The notes under the pieces were generated by a model that saw only the letters and a list, made by a program, of their open reading frames with translations, searched no databases and had not been told where the DNA came from. The position numbers and the translations under genes are program-made. A stretch of 64,000 nt of DNA, from contig JBNKJV010000003.1 in assembly GCA_050291465.1 (NCBI GenBank), positions 177,093-241,092 of the forward strand. Reading direction: 5' to 3'. The DNA comes from CBFDBF01 sp050291465. Lineage in GTDB: Bacteria > Pseudomonadota > Gammaproteobacteria > Chromatiales > Chromatiaceae. This document shows positions 24,078 to 34,072 of the stretch, piece by piece. The stretch's first letter is position 1; each line of letters starts with the position of its first letter.

Positions 24078-27000
24078 AGCTCTTTCTCTACTAACAGCTC
24101 GTTGATGTTATCCAGCAGCTCCGACTCCTGGTAGGGTTTGCCGAGATAACGCTTGACCCCCAGGTCCATGGCGATCTTCCGGTGCTTATCCCCGGTACGC
24201 GAAGTGATGATAATGATAGGGATATCCTGCAGCTCTTCGGAATTCTTCATATGCCGCGCCACTTCGAACCCATCCATGCGCGGCATTTCGATATCGAGCA
24301 GCATAACGTCAGGATGGAAATCCTGTAGTTTGGCAATCGCGTCGACACCGTCTTTGGCTGTAACCACGTCCATACCGTGGCGCTCCAACAGACGGCTGGT
24401 CACCTTACGCACGGTAATGGAATCGTCAACCACCATGATCCTGGTGCCGGTCTGCGCTTCAACAGCGGCCGGCACTTCGACTTCCTTGTCGACTTTGGTC
24501 TTGGCCGCATCCATACGCACCAGCGCGCTAATATCAAGGATCAGTGCTACACGACCGTCGGCGAGAATGGTGCCACCGGTAAACCAGCGTACGGTACTAA
24601 GCTGCGGCCCGACCGATTTCACAACGATCTGGCGGTGCCCCTGGAACTCATCCACCTGTAATGCCACGCGATGTTCACCCCAGCGCACCAGCAGTAATGG
24701 ATACCACTTTCTCTGCTCCGCCAGCGAGACGGCAGCGGTCTCCAGAATGGCCCCGAGATAACGGACAGGATAGGTGTGCTCAGCGTAGGTATAACCCGCC
24801 TGCTGGCCTTCATAGCAAGCCTGCAGTTGATCACGGTCAATTCGTACCACGCCTTCCACACTGTTGGGCGGCACCGCATAGATCTCATCCCCAAGCTGAA
24901 TGAGCAGCGCATCGGTAATGGCCAGGGTCAACGGCAGATGGATTATGAAACTGGTCCCCTCACCCGGCTCCGACTGGATATCCAGTGTACCGCCTAGCTG
25001 CTTAACCTCACTGACCACCACATCCATACCGACGCCGCGACCGGCGATCTGACTTACTTCGTCGGCGGTACTGAATCCGTGCTCAAGAATGAACTGCATC
25101 AGGTCTTCGTTGGATACGTCGGCGCCCTCTACCAGAAGCCCGCGATCCTGGGCGCGTTCGCGTATGGCATCCATGTTCAGGCCAGCACCGTCGTCGCTGA
25201 CCTTGATCACCACCTCGTTGCCTTCTCGCCAAAGTTCGAACGTAATCTGACCGGTCTCGCCCTTACCCGCCTCCTGACGTTCCTCGGGCGACTCGATGCC
25301 GTGTGATACGGCGTTGCGCAACAGATGCTCCAACGGCGCGATCATGCGATCAAGGATGGTGCGGTCCAGCTCCATCTCCTCGCCGTGAACATCCATCACG
25401 GCCAGCTTTTTCAGCGATCTGCACGTTTGGCGCACCAGGCGCTGCAACCTGGGCAGGAGCTGACTGAACGCCACCATGCGGGTACGCAACAAACCGTCCT
25501 GCAGATCGGTTACCACGCGTGACTGCTGCAGCAGTAAAGTATCAGTCTCTTTCTGTTCCTCGTCCAACAGATCGTTGATACTGACCAGGTCGTCAACGGT
25601 CTCCATCAATCCTCGAGACAACTGCTGCATGGTGGAGAAACGATCCATCTCTAACGGATCAAACTCTTTCTCTGTCTCTTTTCCTTCCTCAGTATCCCGT
25701 TCATAGCGGAACAGAATCTGTGCTTCCGTTTCTATTTCCAACTGCCGCAACTGATTGCGCAAACGGGATACCGTCTGTTCCAACTCCGCAAGGTTGAACC
25801 CCAGAGCACTATTCTGCTGTTCCAGACGGGAGCGGAAGATGCTCACTTCGCCGGCATAATTGACCATCTTATCCATCAATTCCGGATTTACCCGGAGCTG
25901 TTCACGGGCGGTGCGCCGAATGGGACGCACGAGGTCCACGTCATCAGTCAACGGTTGCTTCTGCTCCGGCTCGACCGGCGCCGGAACAACTTCCGGCTCT
26001 TCTTCTACGGTTGTTTCTTCCGCGGCTTCTTCTTCCGTCTCGGGCTCAATCTCGCCGACAACCTGCGGCTCCGCCGTCTCTGTCGGCGCAAACACCGATA
26101 TTTCCTCTTCGACGTCAGCTGAAAACTCCTCCACCTCCGGCGCCGACCGCTCTTCCTCCTCCACGGCGACCAGAGTCACTTCTTCAGCGCCCTCTTCTTC
26201 CGCAAATATTTCCCCGACCTCTTCCTCGAGAGCCGCCTCTTCCGCTAGCGTTTCCGCTTCTTCACGCTTTTCCTCGACCGTGCCGGTTTCCGGGTTGACC
26301 TGAAGTTCTCCGGTAAGTATTGCCTCAAGCTGCATGATGAGATCATCTGCGGCCCGTATATTCACCCCGTCGCGTGCTTCTTCAACCTGGACCATAAGGC
26401 GATCCGCGATACTCTGCGAAAACGTGTGCAATCCTCTGGTGGCGGGAACCCGGTCATTGCTGACGCCTTCCAGAAGCGATTCAAAGACATGACTGAGGTC
26501 GCCGATCGGAATCAAACCGGCCAGACGCGCCCCGCCTTTGAGGGTATGGAGGGTACGCTGTAACTCCGCGACCGGCTCCCGGTCGGAGGGTGTCTCATCC
26601 CATTGAGCAAGGGCGTGATCCACCCCGTCCATCAGCTCCCCCGCCTCTTCCAGGAATATTTCCACCAACTCCGGATCCGGAGTAGACTCGGCGACCGTGG
26701 GGATAAGCGAATCCGCTTCCACAGTTTCCGATACAGCCTCCTCGATTTCGGATACAGGCTCTTCTTCTTCCAGAAAAGCCTCCCCAATCAACTCTCCGAT
26801 TTCTTCCTGTTCCGGCTCTTCTTCCTCCGGCTCGATGATCGCTTCTGCCACGATATCCTCGGCAGCTTCCTCCTCTGCCTTTTCACCGGCTTCGCCGGTC
26901 AAAATACCGTGTTGCGCATTGATTTCCGCCAACAATCCCCGCCAATCAGGCAGGGCCGCCCCGGGGACATTAATCGCGGTAAGCACCGTTTCAATCTGCT

Positions 27001-29743
27001 GCGCGCTACGGTCGATAAGATCAACCACATGTTCGTCCGCTGGCTGCCCATGCTCCATCAGATCACTGATATAAGACTCCAGGGCGGCACTTACCTCGGC
27101 AACCGGGACCACCTCCGCCATATGGGCGCTGCCATGCAAGGTGTGATAAGCGCGGGAGAGGTCATTCTCCAGCTTGCGGCGTCCGCCGAATTCGCGGTAC
27201 TTACTGAGAAAATCGTAAATGGTATCTAGGTGGGTTCGGGATTCCGCCTGAAAAATCTCCAGCAGGGCGGGCTCCAGAGTAATCATCTCAGACTCTTCAC
27301 CCTCGGCCGGCGCGGACTCAAGAACGACCGATTCCTCCTCCTCGGAGGCCAAACCCACTTCCCTCAGGGCTTCTTCGATGGGAACATCGATCTCTTCGAG
27401 TTCAACTCCGATATCGAAAGCCGACTCCTCGGCATCCTGCACATCTTCCCGGGCTTCGTCGGCAGCAGGTTCAGCGCTCGGCTCTCCCTCCTCTTCTTCC
27501 TCTTCCCCCTCTTCTTCCGCCGCCGGCGCCTGGGTTGATACCGCCGGCGCAGCACCTTTGGAACCGGCAAGCTCAAACGCCCGATCCATCAGCGCCTGCA
27601 CATCCACTTGCGGGGTCTCCCCCTTCTCCTGGCATTCGATCAATTCCGGTAAGGCATCTGCGGCATTTTCCAGCAAATCAATAACATCCTCGGAAACGGG
27701 CAGAGTCTCATCAATCACTCTGTTGAGCATGTTCTCGACAGACCACGCGAACTCACCGATGGTCTTTGCACCCACCAGTCGACCGCTGCCTTTGAGGGTA
27801 TGAAAAGAGCGTCGAAACGTCAGTAGGGCATCCCGTTCTTCCCGATTCCCTATCCAGCGCGGCAGATACTCACGTATGACCGCCAGTTCCTCGTTCGCTT
27901 CCTCCAGAAAGATCTCCAGGATCTCAGGACTGATATCCTCTTCCAGCGCAGGCTTCTCAGCAGAAGGAATATGCTGTTCATAGACAGGCTCGGGCCTGGA
28001 CTTGGCCGCCGCCTCCGCTGTTGCAGGCGGCATACCCTGACCCGGCTTCGTTCCCAGGCGCACCAGCGCCTCTCGAGCCACATCCAGGATCTCGTCATGC
28101 ACCCCCCGTCCTTCAACTACCGCTTCCATATAGTATTCAACACTGGAAACAGCATCAGCGAAGGCATTGAGCCGCTCTACCTCGGGGACGCTCTTGGTGG
28201 CCAATATCTCATTCGCCACGTAACCTGCTATCGCCCTTAACAGCCCTGAAACATCCAGCAGCTTCATCATTTCGAAGGCACCGGCAATGGAGCGAAAACG
28301 TTCCGGAACCTCGTCAAGCACCTCGATCTTATCCGGGGCGTTGATAAAGGCAATGATCGCTTCCTTGATCAGCGCCATATCGATGCGCGCTTCACGCATC
28401 ACCGTATCGACCAGGCGGTCCAGTTCTCCGGCGGGAAGTTCCGGCCCCGCATCCAGCGCCGACTCCGTTTCAGGAAATTGTGTCTGGTCTTCAGCCCTTC
28501 CGGTTTCCGCCAGATTGGTGAGAGATGTTTCTATGAATATGATGTCACCGGCGATACCCATAAGTTCCGATTCTTCCGGCGGAACACGGGAATTACCGAT
28601 CTCTTTTATCTTGTCCGCCTGCCGCTTCATGCGCTGGCGCAACGCCCCCTGCCCCATCATACCGAGGGTATCCGCAACCGAGCGCATCGGTTGTTCCAGC
28701 ACCAGCAACTGCTCCGGATCCTGACCGCCGGCACGTAGAAAAAGATCAAGTTTATCCTTAATGACCTCCAGGTCAGACCCAATAGCCTCCCGCAGGGTGT
28801 TCAACAGCTCAAGATTCGGCGCCTTAAGACCTTCGCGACCCTCGGCGATTTCGCGACTGCTTATCAGGCCCTCATCAAGATTGAACTCTGTCTTGATGGT
28901 TTCCGTCAGCGCGTTGTCCACCTCGGAACTGGCGATGTAATAGAGCAGATTTTTTTGCACATCGACAGCGGGATTTTCAGCCACCGACAGCTCTCCATCT
29001 TTGATGATGCGCTTTATTTCCCGGTCGACTTTTCCGACCAGAAGCTTGATGGCGATATTCGGTTCTGAAAGGTTTTCCAGAGGTATGGTACAGGCCGCCT
29101 GAACCATGCGGAAAAAACCCTGCAGTTGTTTGGTTCCGGCACTCTGCTCCAGCTGTTGCAGCACCTCCTGAATGGCATTTATCCCCCTCACGGGATCAAC
29201 ATCGCGATACCAGTCAAGTTGGCCCCTGTGGAAGCCATGGCGAAGTCCGCGTGCGATCTTCGGGAGATCCGCGTTCTCCTCACCCTCCACCTCTCCGGCC
29301 TGAATCTGTTCACCCAAATCCCGCGCAAACAGCGCCGCCTCCGACAGCAACGATTGTCCGCGGGACGCCCGCAGATCGTTGAGTAACGGTAGAACGATTA
29401 ATGGGTGATCCTGACCGCCGGACATCAGCTTTTCAAGATAGTCCGGTAACTTGATCATTCCCTGAAGCAATGCTTCCGCCGCCTCCTCCTTGGCAGCCAA
29501 TTCATCGTTGACGATAGCCTGGGAAACCAGCTCCATCTCCTCGGCCAGCATCGAGGCCCCATAGATCTGGACCATCTGCAAGGTACCGTGAACCTGATGG
29601 AGTTTCACCGTACAACTCTCCATCAGGGCGGTTTCACCGCCACCTTCTATATAGCTCTGGAGATCATCGCGAGCCTGCCTGATGGTTTCATCAAGCTCAG
29701 CCTTGATCCACTTAAGCGTACTAAGGTCTTGAGTATTACTCAT
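24074..29743 (-). CDS. chpA: Pil-Chp hybrid histidine kinase ChpA (multi-Hpt CheA)
   Basis: 1889-aa sensor kinase that controls twitching motility by phosphorylating PilG and PilH. Domains in order: an N-terminal region of degenerate, FimL-like Hpt helices, with a possible active His in LHQVHGTLQ; three clear Hpt domains with H648 (FHTLKGSG), H867 (YHTLHGSA) and H1066 (LHTLKGGA), joined by very acidic Glu/Ala/Pro linkers; the CheA dimerisation and ATPase domains (N-box HLLRNAVSHG, H1473); a CheW-like domain; and a C-terminal receiver with D1817 in LLDIEMPRMDG. Pseudomonas aeruginosa ChpA is longer, with six Hpt domains. The ATG at 29743 is preferred over an in-frame TTG four codons upstream. 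Confidence 0.95.
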   Translation of the reverse strand: MSNTQDLSTLKWIKAELDETIRQARDDLQSYIEGGGETALMESCTVKLHQVHGTLQMVQIYGASMLAEEMELVSQAIVNDELAAKEEAAEALLQGMIKLPDYLEKLMSGGQDHPLIVLPLLNDLRASRGQSLLSEAALFARDLGEQIQAGEVEGEENADLPKIARGLRHGFHRGQLDWYRDVDPVRGINAIQEVLQQLEQSAGTKQLQGFFRMVQAACTIPLENLSEPNIAIKLLVGKVDREIKRIIKDGELSVAENPAVDVQKNLLYYIASSEVDNALTETIKTEFNLDEGLISSREIAEGREGLKAPNLELLNTLREAIGSDLEVIKDKLDLFLRAGGQDPEQLLVLEQPMRSVADTLGMMGQGALRQRMKRQADKIKEIGNSRVPPEESELMGIAGDIIFIETSLTNLAETGRAEDQTQFPETESALDAGPELPAGELDRLVDTVMREARIDMALIKEAIIAFINAPDKIEVLDEVPERFRSIAGAFEMMKLLDVSGLLRAIAGYVANEILATKSVPEVERLNAFADAVSSVEYYMEAVVEGRGVHDEILDVAREALVRLGTKPGQGMPPATAEAAAKSRPEPVYEQHIPSAEKPALEEDISPEILEIFLEEANEELAVIREYLPRWIGNREERDALLTFRRSFHTLKGSGRLVGAKTIGEFAWSVENMLNRVIDETLPVSEDVIDLLENAADALPELIECQEKGETPQVDVQALMDRAFELAGSKGAAPAVSTQAPAAEEEGEEEEEEGEPSAEPAADEAREDVQDAEESAFDIGVELEEIDVPIEEALREVGLASEEEESVVLESAPAEGEESEMITLEPALLEIFQAESRTHLDTIYDFLSKYREFGGRRKLENDLSRAYHTLHGSAHMAEVVPVAEVSAALESYISDLMEHGQPADEHVVDLIDRSAQQIETVLTAINVPGAALPDWRGLLAEINAQHGILTGEAGEKAEEEAAEDIVAEAIIEPEEEEPEQEEIGELIGEAFLEEEEPVSEIEEAVSETVEADSLIPTVAESTPDPELVEIFLEEAGELMDGVDHALAQWDETPSDREPVAELQRTLHTLKGGARLAGLIPIGDLSHVFESLLEGVSNDRVPATRGLHTFSQSIADRLMVQVEEARDGVNIRAADDLIMQLEAILTGELQVNPETGTVEEKREEAETLAEEAALEEEVGEIFAEEEGAEEVTLVAVEEEERSAPEVEEFSADVEEEISVFAPTETAEPQVVGEIEPETEEEAAEETTVEEEPEVVPAPVEPEQKQPLTDDVDLVRPIRRTAREQLRVNPELMDKMVNYAGEVSIFRSRLEQQNSALGFNLAELEQTVSRLRNQLRQLEIETEAQILFRYERDTEEGKETEKEFDPLEMDRFSTMQQLSRGLMETVDDLVSINDLLDEEQKETDTLLLQQSRVVTDLQDGLLRTRMVAFSQLLPRLQRLVRQTCRSLKKLAVMDVHGEEMELDRTILDRMIAPLEHLLRNAVSHGIESPEERQEAGKGETGQITFELWREGNEVVIKVSDDGAGLNMDAIRERAQDRGLLVEGADVSNEDLMQFILEHGFSTADEVSQIAGRGVGMDVVVSEVKQLGGTLDIQSEPGEGTSFIIHLPLTLAITDALLIQLGDEIYAVPPNSVEGVVRIDRDQLQACYEGQQAGYTYAEHTYPVRYLGAILETAAVSLAEQRKWYPLLLVRWGEHRVALQVDEFQGHRQIVVKSVGPQLSTVRWFTGGTILADGRVALILDISALVRMDAAKTKVDKEVEVPAAVEAQTGTRIMVVDDSITVRKVTSRLLERHGMDVVTAKDGVDAIAKLQDFHPDVMLLDIEMPRMDGFEVARHMKNSEELQDIPIIIITSRTGDKHRKIAMDLGVKRYLGKPYQESELLDNINELLVEKEL

Positions 29744-29806
29744 CTGCAACCGCAACCCTCAGTAAGAAGGACTCCCTATTCAATCTGCCCGAGCCTACTC
29801 AGCCGA

Positions 29807-31864
29807 TTATTCCGGGAGACGGAAACCGGCTACCGACTGTTGCAGTTCATCTGCGAGTTCGGCGAGGTTACCGATGGAGGAGGCAGCCTGGTTGGTACCG
29901 TCCAGGGTCTGCGCCGTAATCTCCTGGATAACGCTCATGGTTTCGTCAATCTTTGACGCCTCACCCGATTGCGCCTGGGCGGATGCCGCGATCTGGTTAA
30001 TCACGCTGGCGATATGATTGGACACGTTCTCGATCTCCATCAGCGCCTCACCCGCGTCCTCGGCCAGTTTGGCACCACTGACCACTTCTGAAGTCGTTCC
30101 CTCCATCGAGGCCACCGCCTCGTTGGTATCCGCCTGAATGGTTTTGACCAGGGCTTCAATCTGTTTGGTGGCGTTACTGGAGCGTTCCGCGAGACGCTGA
30201 ACTTCGTCCGCAACCACCGCGAAACCGCGTCCCGCCTCACCGGCCATGGCTGCCTGCATGGCGGCGTTCAAGGCCAGAATATTGGTCTGATCCGCGATAT
30301 CCTCAATGATCTCCACGATATCGCCGATCTCCTGGGAGCTTTCACCCAGTCGCTTGATACGTTTTGAGGTCTCCTGGATCTGTTCACGAATGGTGTCCAT
30401 ACCCAGGATGGTGCGACGCACCGTATCACCGCCCTTACCGGCGATTTCAACCGACTGCTTGGCCACATCCATGGACTCGTTCGCGTCACTGGACATCTGG
30501 TCCATCGCCAGGGCCATCTTCTTCATGGCCTGGGTGGCGGCGGTGATCTGATCCGCCTGGTGCTCACTGGCTTCCGCCAGGTGCATGGCCGTCGCGCGGC
30601 TCTCCTGCGCCGAAGTCGAGACCTTGTCCGAGGTTTCGTTAATCGCGATTACCAGGCTTCGCAGCGCTTCCACCGCGTAGTTGATGGAGTCGGCGATGGC
30701 GCCTGTTACGTCTTCGGTAACCGTTGCCGTCACAGTGAGGTCACCGTCCGCGAGGTCGCCCATTTCATCCAGAAGGGTCAGAATCGCGCGTTGGTTTCTC
30801 TCGTTCTGCCGTTTCAGCTCCTCCTCATTCCGGCGTGCGTCCAGCAGAATGAGATAACTACGTATGGCAAAGAAAATACCGGACAGAATAACAAAGAAGG
30901 CCACCATGGCCGGACCGGCTTTAACACCGAAAAAATCGAAACGACCGGGAGACTTTTCCAATCCCTGGATAAATTGGAATGATGCGCCGGCGACCTTGTC
31001 CGAAACGGCGGTGATGGTACTCGCCGCTTCCAGAGCCGGGAGCAGCCGCGGTGTCGTTTCGATAATCTTCTGAGCATGGCCGTTAATGGTGGCGAACAGC
31101 TCTTCCACCTGTTTCAGCTTACTGACGGCGGACGGATTCGTGACCCGGGTAATGCCGAGTTTGGCACTGCCTTTTAACAGGCCCTGGAGGACCCGGCCGT
31201 AGCGGTCCGCATCCCGGCTGAACTGGTCGATCGCACCCGCCGTGGTCTGCCCCCCTTCCAACACCCTGGACACGTTCTTGTCGATGCGTTGCGCCAGCAT
31301 CAGCTGCTGCGATGCGGCCGTAAGCTGATTACGATCGGCGCCGGCCTGGGCCAGCACATCCACAAGCTGTTCCGAGACCTCCTGTAACTGAGGAACAGTT
31401 GCAGAGATCTCCCGCACATACTCACGCACCGAGAGCACGGCGTCTTTGTTGGTAAAGATATCTTCGGCACTATCCTTCAGCTCTCCCTCCCCCTCCCAGG
31501 CCTTGCTCAACTGCGTGAGTTCTTTGCCGAGCGCCAGCGGGGCGGGCGGCACACCTTTCGCTTCCACCCCGTTTCTCAATTTATGCAGGTGGTTGTCGAA
31601 ATTCTGCTCGGCTTTCGCCAACAGGGGGAAGGCTTCCTCGTCTCCACCCGCGGCCGCCAGACCGTATTTTGCTATCCGCTCAGCGGATACACGCAACTCC
31701 GTGGCGCGTAGCAGATACTCTTCCTCATAATTCTCCCAGTTGGACACGTGGATAAATACCGCCAATGCCAGAGAAATACATATCAGGAACCCGAGGGTTG
31801 GAACGATCACGATCTTGTTGGATGCCAATCCGCCGCCCAAGTCTTTGCCAGAACTTTTTTTCAT
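29807..31864 (-). CDS. pilJ: Type IV pilus chemoreceptor PilJ
   Basis: 685-aa methyl-accepting chemotaxis protein. One membrane helix near the N-terminus (IVIVPTLGFLICISLALAV), a long helical periplasmic part, a second helix (MVAFFVILSGIFFAI), a HAMP-like stretch, and the signalling hairpin with the conserved tip QTNILALNAAMQAAMAGE. It feeds signals from pili or surface contact to ChpA via PilI. The start chosen is MKKSSGKDLGG, with GGGAG ten bases upstream and similarity to the MKK start of other PilJ proteins; an ATG at 31903 would add 13 residues. No pilK methyltransferase gene follows; chpA begins 63 bp downstream. Confidence 0.94.
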   Translation of the reverse strand: MKKSSGKDLGGGLASNKIVIVPTLGFLICISLALAVFIHVSNWENYEEEYLLRATELRVSAERIAKYGLAAAGGDEEAFPLLAKAEQNFDNHLHKLRNGVEAKGVPPAPLALGKELTQLSKAWEGEGELKDSAEDIFTNKDAVLSVREYVREISATVPQLQEVSEQLVDVLAQAGADRNQLTAASQQLMLAQRIDKNVSRVLEGGQTTAGAIDQFSRDADRYGRVLQGLLKGSAKLGITRVTNPSAVSKLKQVEELFATINGHAQKIIETTPRLLPALEAASTITAVSDKVAGASFQFIQGLEKSPGRFDFFGVKAGPAMVAFFVILSGIFFAIRSYLILLDARRNEEELKRQNERNQRAILTLLDEMGDLADGDLTVTATVTEDVTGAIADSINYAVEALRSLVIAINETSDKVSTSAQESRATAMHLAEASEHQADQITAATQAMKKMALAMDQMSSDANESMDVAKQSVEIAGKGGDTVRRTILGMDTIREQIQETSKRIKRLGESSQEIGDIVEIIEDIADQTNILALNAAMQAAMAGEAGRGFAVVADEVQRLAERSSNATKQIEALVKTIQADTNEAVASMEGTTSEVVSGAKLAEDAGEALMEIENVSNHIASVINQIAASAQAQSGEASKIDETMSVIQEITAQTLDGTNQAASSIGNLAELADELQQSVAGFRLPE

Positions 31865-32015
31865 GTCACTTAATCTCCCGAAAGAGCTTTTTTCCTCAGT
31901 CATCTAGGTGGTACCACACAGGCTTCTCCCAATTTCGCCGCGCCCGATATATTCCTGCCCACCTGCGGGTCATAAATAGTGTCACCCTAGACCCGCGTCT
32001 GTATATTTAAATTTG

Positions 32016-32561
32016 CTATGCTGCCGCTACCTGAAAAACCGTGTCCTCAACCAGGGCCTGAATACTGAATACCTGCCACTGTTCGGCATCCGCCGTATAC
32101 GCCCCTCTGATATATTGTCCAATCTGACCCTTCGGCGGTTCGATTTCAGAAAAAGTATCCTTAGGGAAATGCCGCATCCCCAGCACATCATCCACCATTA
32201 ATCCCGCAAAAAGACCCTCAAAATTAATAACCAGTATCCGGGATCGCCACCCCGCCACGATCTCTCGCCCGCCAAGATAGGTCTGGAGATCGATTATGGG
32301 AAGGAGATTGCCGCGAACGTTCGCTATCCCACGTACCCATCCTCTCGATCCGGGAACCGGAGTTATGACCGAGGGGAGATTAAGTATCTCTTTAACCTCT
32401 TTCAGCGACGTGGCCACCTTTTCGCCGGCAACGGAAAAGAGAACCGCTTCCCAAACGTCCTGCTTCTTCTCTCCGGCAAGCACATCGGAATTGTGTTCCT
32501 TACTCCGCTCTTCTATATCGAGGAGTAAGCGAACAAGTTCCGTAGATTCGTTGGTGCCCAT
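32016..32561 (-). CDS. pilI: CheW-like coupling protein PilI
   Basis: 181-aa CheW domain protein linking PilJ to ChpA. The core motif VITPVPGSRGWVRGIANVRGN with LLPIIDLQTYLGG is highly typical of PilI. It lies between pilH and pilJ, as in other gammaproteobacteria. The first 40 residues form a helical extension (ELVRLLLDIEERSKEHNSD). The ribosome binding site is AAGG; there are 24 bp to pilH. Confidence 0.93.
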   Translation of the reverse strand: MGTNESTELVRLLLDIEERSKEHNSDVLAGEKKQDVWEAVLFSVAGEKVATSLKEVKEILNLPSVITPVPGSRGWVRGIANVRGNLLPIIDLQTYLGGREIVAGWRSRILVINFEGLFAGLMVDDVLGMRHFPKDTFSEIEPPKGQIGQYIRGAYTADAEQWQVFSIQALVEDTVFQVAAA

Positions 32562-32585
32562 CGTTACCTTGCTCTCTGTCCCGGA

Positions 32586-33011
32586 TCAGATCCCCAGAAC
32601 CATCTGGATCTTGCTTAACAGTTCCGCTGCCAGTACCGGTTTAACCAGATACTCTTTGGCACCCTGCCGCATACCCCAGGTACGATCGGTTTCCTGACCT
32701 TTGGTGGTTACCATTATGATCGGGATATCCGCTGTTTCCGGGTCGCGACTGAGCTTGCGAGTCGCCTGAAACCCGTTCATTCCAGGCATAACCACGTCCA
32801 TCAGAATCAGGTCGGGTTTTGCACTTCGCGCCTGCTCAATCCCTCCTTCCCCGTCACCGGCGGTTACCACGTTATAACCGGCACCTTCCAGGATACCTTT
32901 CAACACGTACTGCTCGGTCGGGGAATCGTCAACCACCAGAATGGTTTTACCGTTGTTCGCCACGGCACCGCCCCCGGAAGTGTTTTCGCCGCTCATTGAT
33001 TGATTTGCCAT
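32586..33011 (-). CDS. pilH: Response regulator PilH
   Basis: 141-aa single receiver domain. The acidic pocket is VVDDSPTEQ, the phosphorylation Asp lies in LILMDVVMPGMNG, and the switch residues are in IMVTTKG and LVKPV. PilH modulates retraction or cyclic AMP signalling under ChpA. It carries an unusual Ser/Gly/Asn-rich N-terminal extension of about 22 residues before the fold. It follows pilG by 93 bp. Confidence 0.93.
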   Translation of the reverse strand: MANQSMSGENTSGGGAVANNGKTILVVDDSPTEQYVLKGILEGAGYNVVTAGDGEGGIEQARSAKPDLILMDVVMPGMNGFQATRKLSRDPETADIPIIMVTTKGQETDRTWGMRQGAKEYLVKPVLAAELLSKIQMVLGI

Positions 33012-33104
33012 TTGCTGTCACCAAAAAAACAGATAGTTACAAATAATTCAGTCCAATAACGTTATCGCAAACATCCATGTTCCAAAAATTCGGTTCCACG
33101 ATGT

Positions 33105-33494
33105 TTACGCAGTAACCTGCTGTATTGCGGCCAACAATTCATCTTTGGTAAAGGGTTTCGTCAAATACCGTTCCGAGCCCACGATACGCCCGCGGGCACG
33201 ATCAAAAAGTCCGTCTTTGCTGGATAACATGATGACCGGTGTATCTTTAAATTCGGTGTTGTTTTTAATTAGCGCGCAGGTCTGGTAACCATCCAGCCTC
33301 GGCATCATGATGTCGACGAAGATCACATCGGGGTGACTATCAGCGATTATCGCCAAAGCCTCAAAACCATCCGTTGCCGTCAGCACCTCACAACCCTCTT
33401 TTTTAAGAAGGCTCTCCGCCGTTCTGCGAATGGTTTTACTGTCGTCTATCACCATCACTTTGAGGCCCGAGATATCGGCATTATTATTTGTCAC
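33105..33494 (-). CDS. pilG: Response regulator PilG
   Basis: 129-aa CheY-like receiver that promotes pilus extension under ChpA control. It has VIDDSKTIRRTAESLLKKEG, the phospho-Asp in VIFVDIMMPRLDG, IMLSSKDG and LTKPFTKDEL. The start codon is GTG with GGGGAG about ten bases upstream. It is the first gene of the minus-strand operon and is divergent from gshB across 578 bp of non-coding DNA. Confidence 0.94.
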   Translation of the reverse strand: MTNNNADISGLKVMVIDDSKTIRRTAESLLKKEGCEVLTATDGFEALAIIADSHPDVIFVDIMMPRLDGYQTCALIKNNTEFKDTPVIMLSSKDGLFDRARGRIVGSERYLTKPFTKDELLAAIQQVTA

Positions 33495-33606
33495 CGTTTG
33501 TTATCTCCCCTTCACAGCCTACCCAAGACTCTTCCCGTTTCGAAAACCTAAAACCATTGCAGTCACCTGTTCACTCAATCCAGCTTTCTCGCCGTTCCCG
33601 AAGTAT

Positions 33607-33670
33607 TTAGATCGGCCAGTTCACTAAAAACATTAGATCGGCTATTTCTCTGAAAACATTAGGTCAGCGG
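33607..33670. repeat. 26-bp tandem repeat, two and a half copies
   Basis: Units begin TTAGATCGGC and end AAAACA at 33607-33632 and 33633-33658, then a partial TTAGGTCAGCGG at 33659-33670. The central ten bases differ between units. Too few and too degenerate for CRISPR. Confidence 0.75.
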
Positions 33671-33817
33671 GTCCGGCAGTACGTCGATCCTGACAGGCCT
33701 GGCTGAGAGAGGCAGGGCGATCTGCTGGAGTCCGGACCAACGCGCATTCCACCCAACCCCGGGAAGCCGGAGTCTTTCAGCTTGCGGTCCCGATTTCGCT
33801 CCTCTCCATTCCCGGTT
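33670..33817. other. Structured non-coding stretch between pilG and gshB
   Basis: GGTCCGG (33670-33676) and CCGGACC (33732-33738) close one hairpin with inner pairing. AACCCCGGGAA (33755-33765) and TTCCCGGTT (33809-33817) close a second. There is no gene here and no match that I recognise to a known riboswitch. The rest of the gap (33495-33606 and 33818-34072) shows nothing definite. Confidence 0.5.
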
Positions 33818-34072
33818 CCAAGGAAGCGAAGTTTATTCCTCAAAAAATAGCAATTAAATTAAATTTCTGCAACAAGTTATTGATCATACAAGTACATTTT
33901 GTTCCAATGTTTACCCAATCCTGGTACAGTCTCAGACCGATTTCAGCCCCGACGGCGGGCGGCATTCCGGTCTGAGGAAAAGCCGGAAAATGGGATATTT
34001 ATTCCTATCCGCGGGAGGATCTTATCTGTCCAGGCGCAGCAAACAGCTTTACAGTCAGGTATGATTCCCGCC

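Noticed and set aside
25860..26303. Serine-rich plus-strand frames opposite chpA (also 27378-27803)
   Set aside because: They are the complement of acidic Glu-rich linkers in ChpA (GAA/GAG read backwards gives TTC/CTC and Ser codons in another frame).
33607..33670. CRISPR array
   Set aside because: Only two and a half degenerate units, with no unique spacers and no cas genes.
33670..33830. A c-di-GMP or TPP riboswitch between pilG and gshB
   Set aside because: Both strands were read for the conserved cores; only scattered words such as CTGAGA match.
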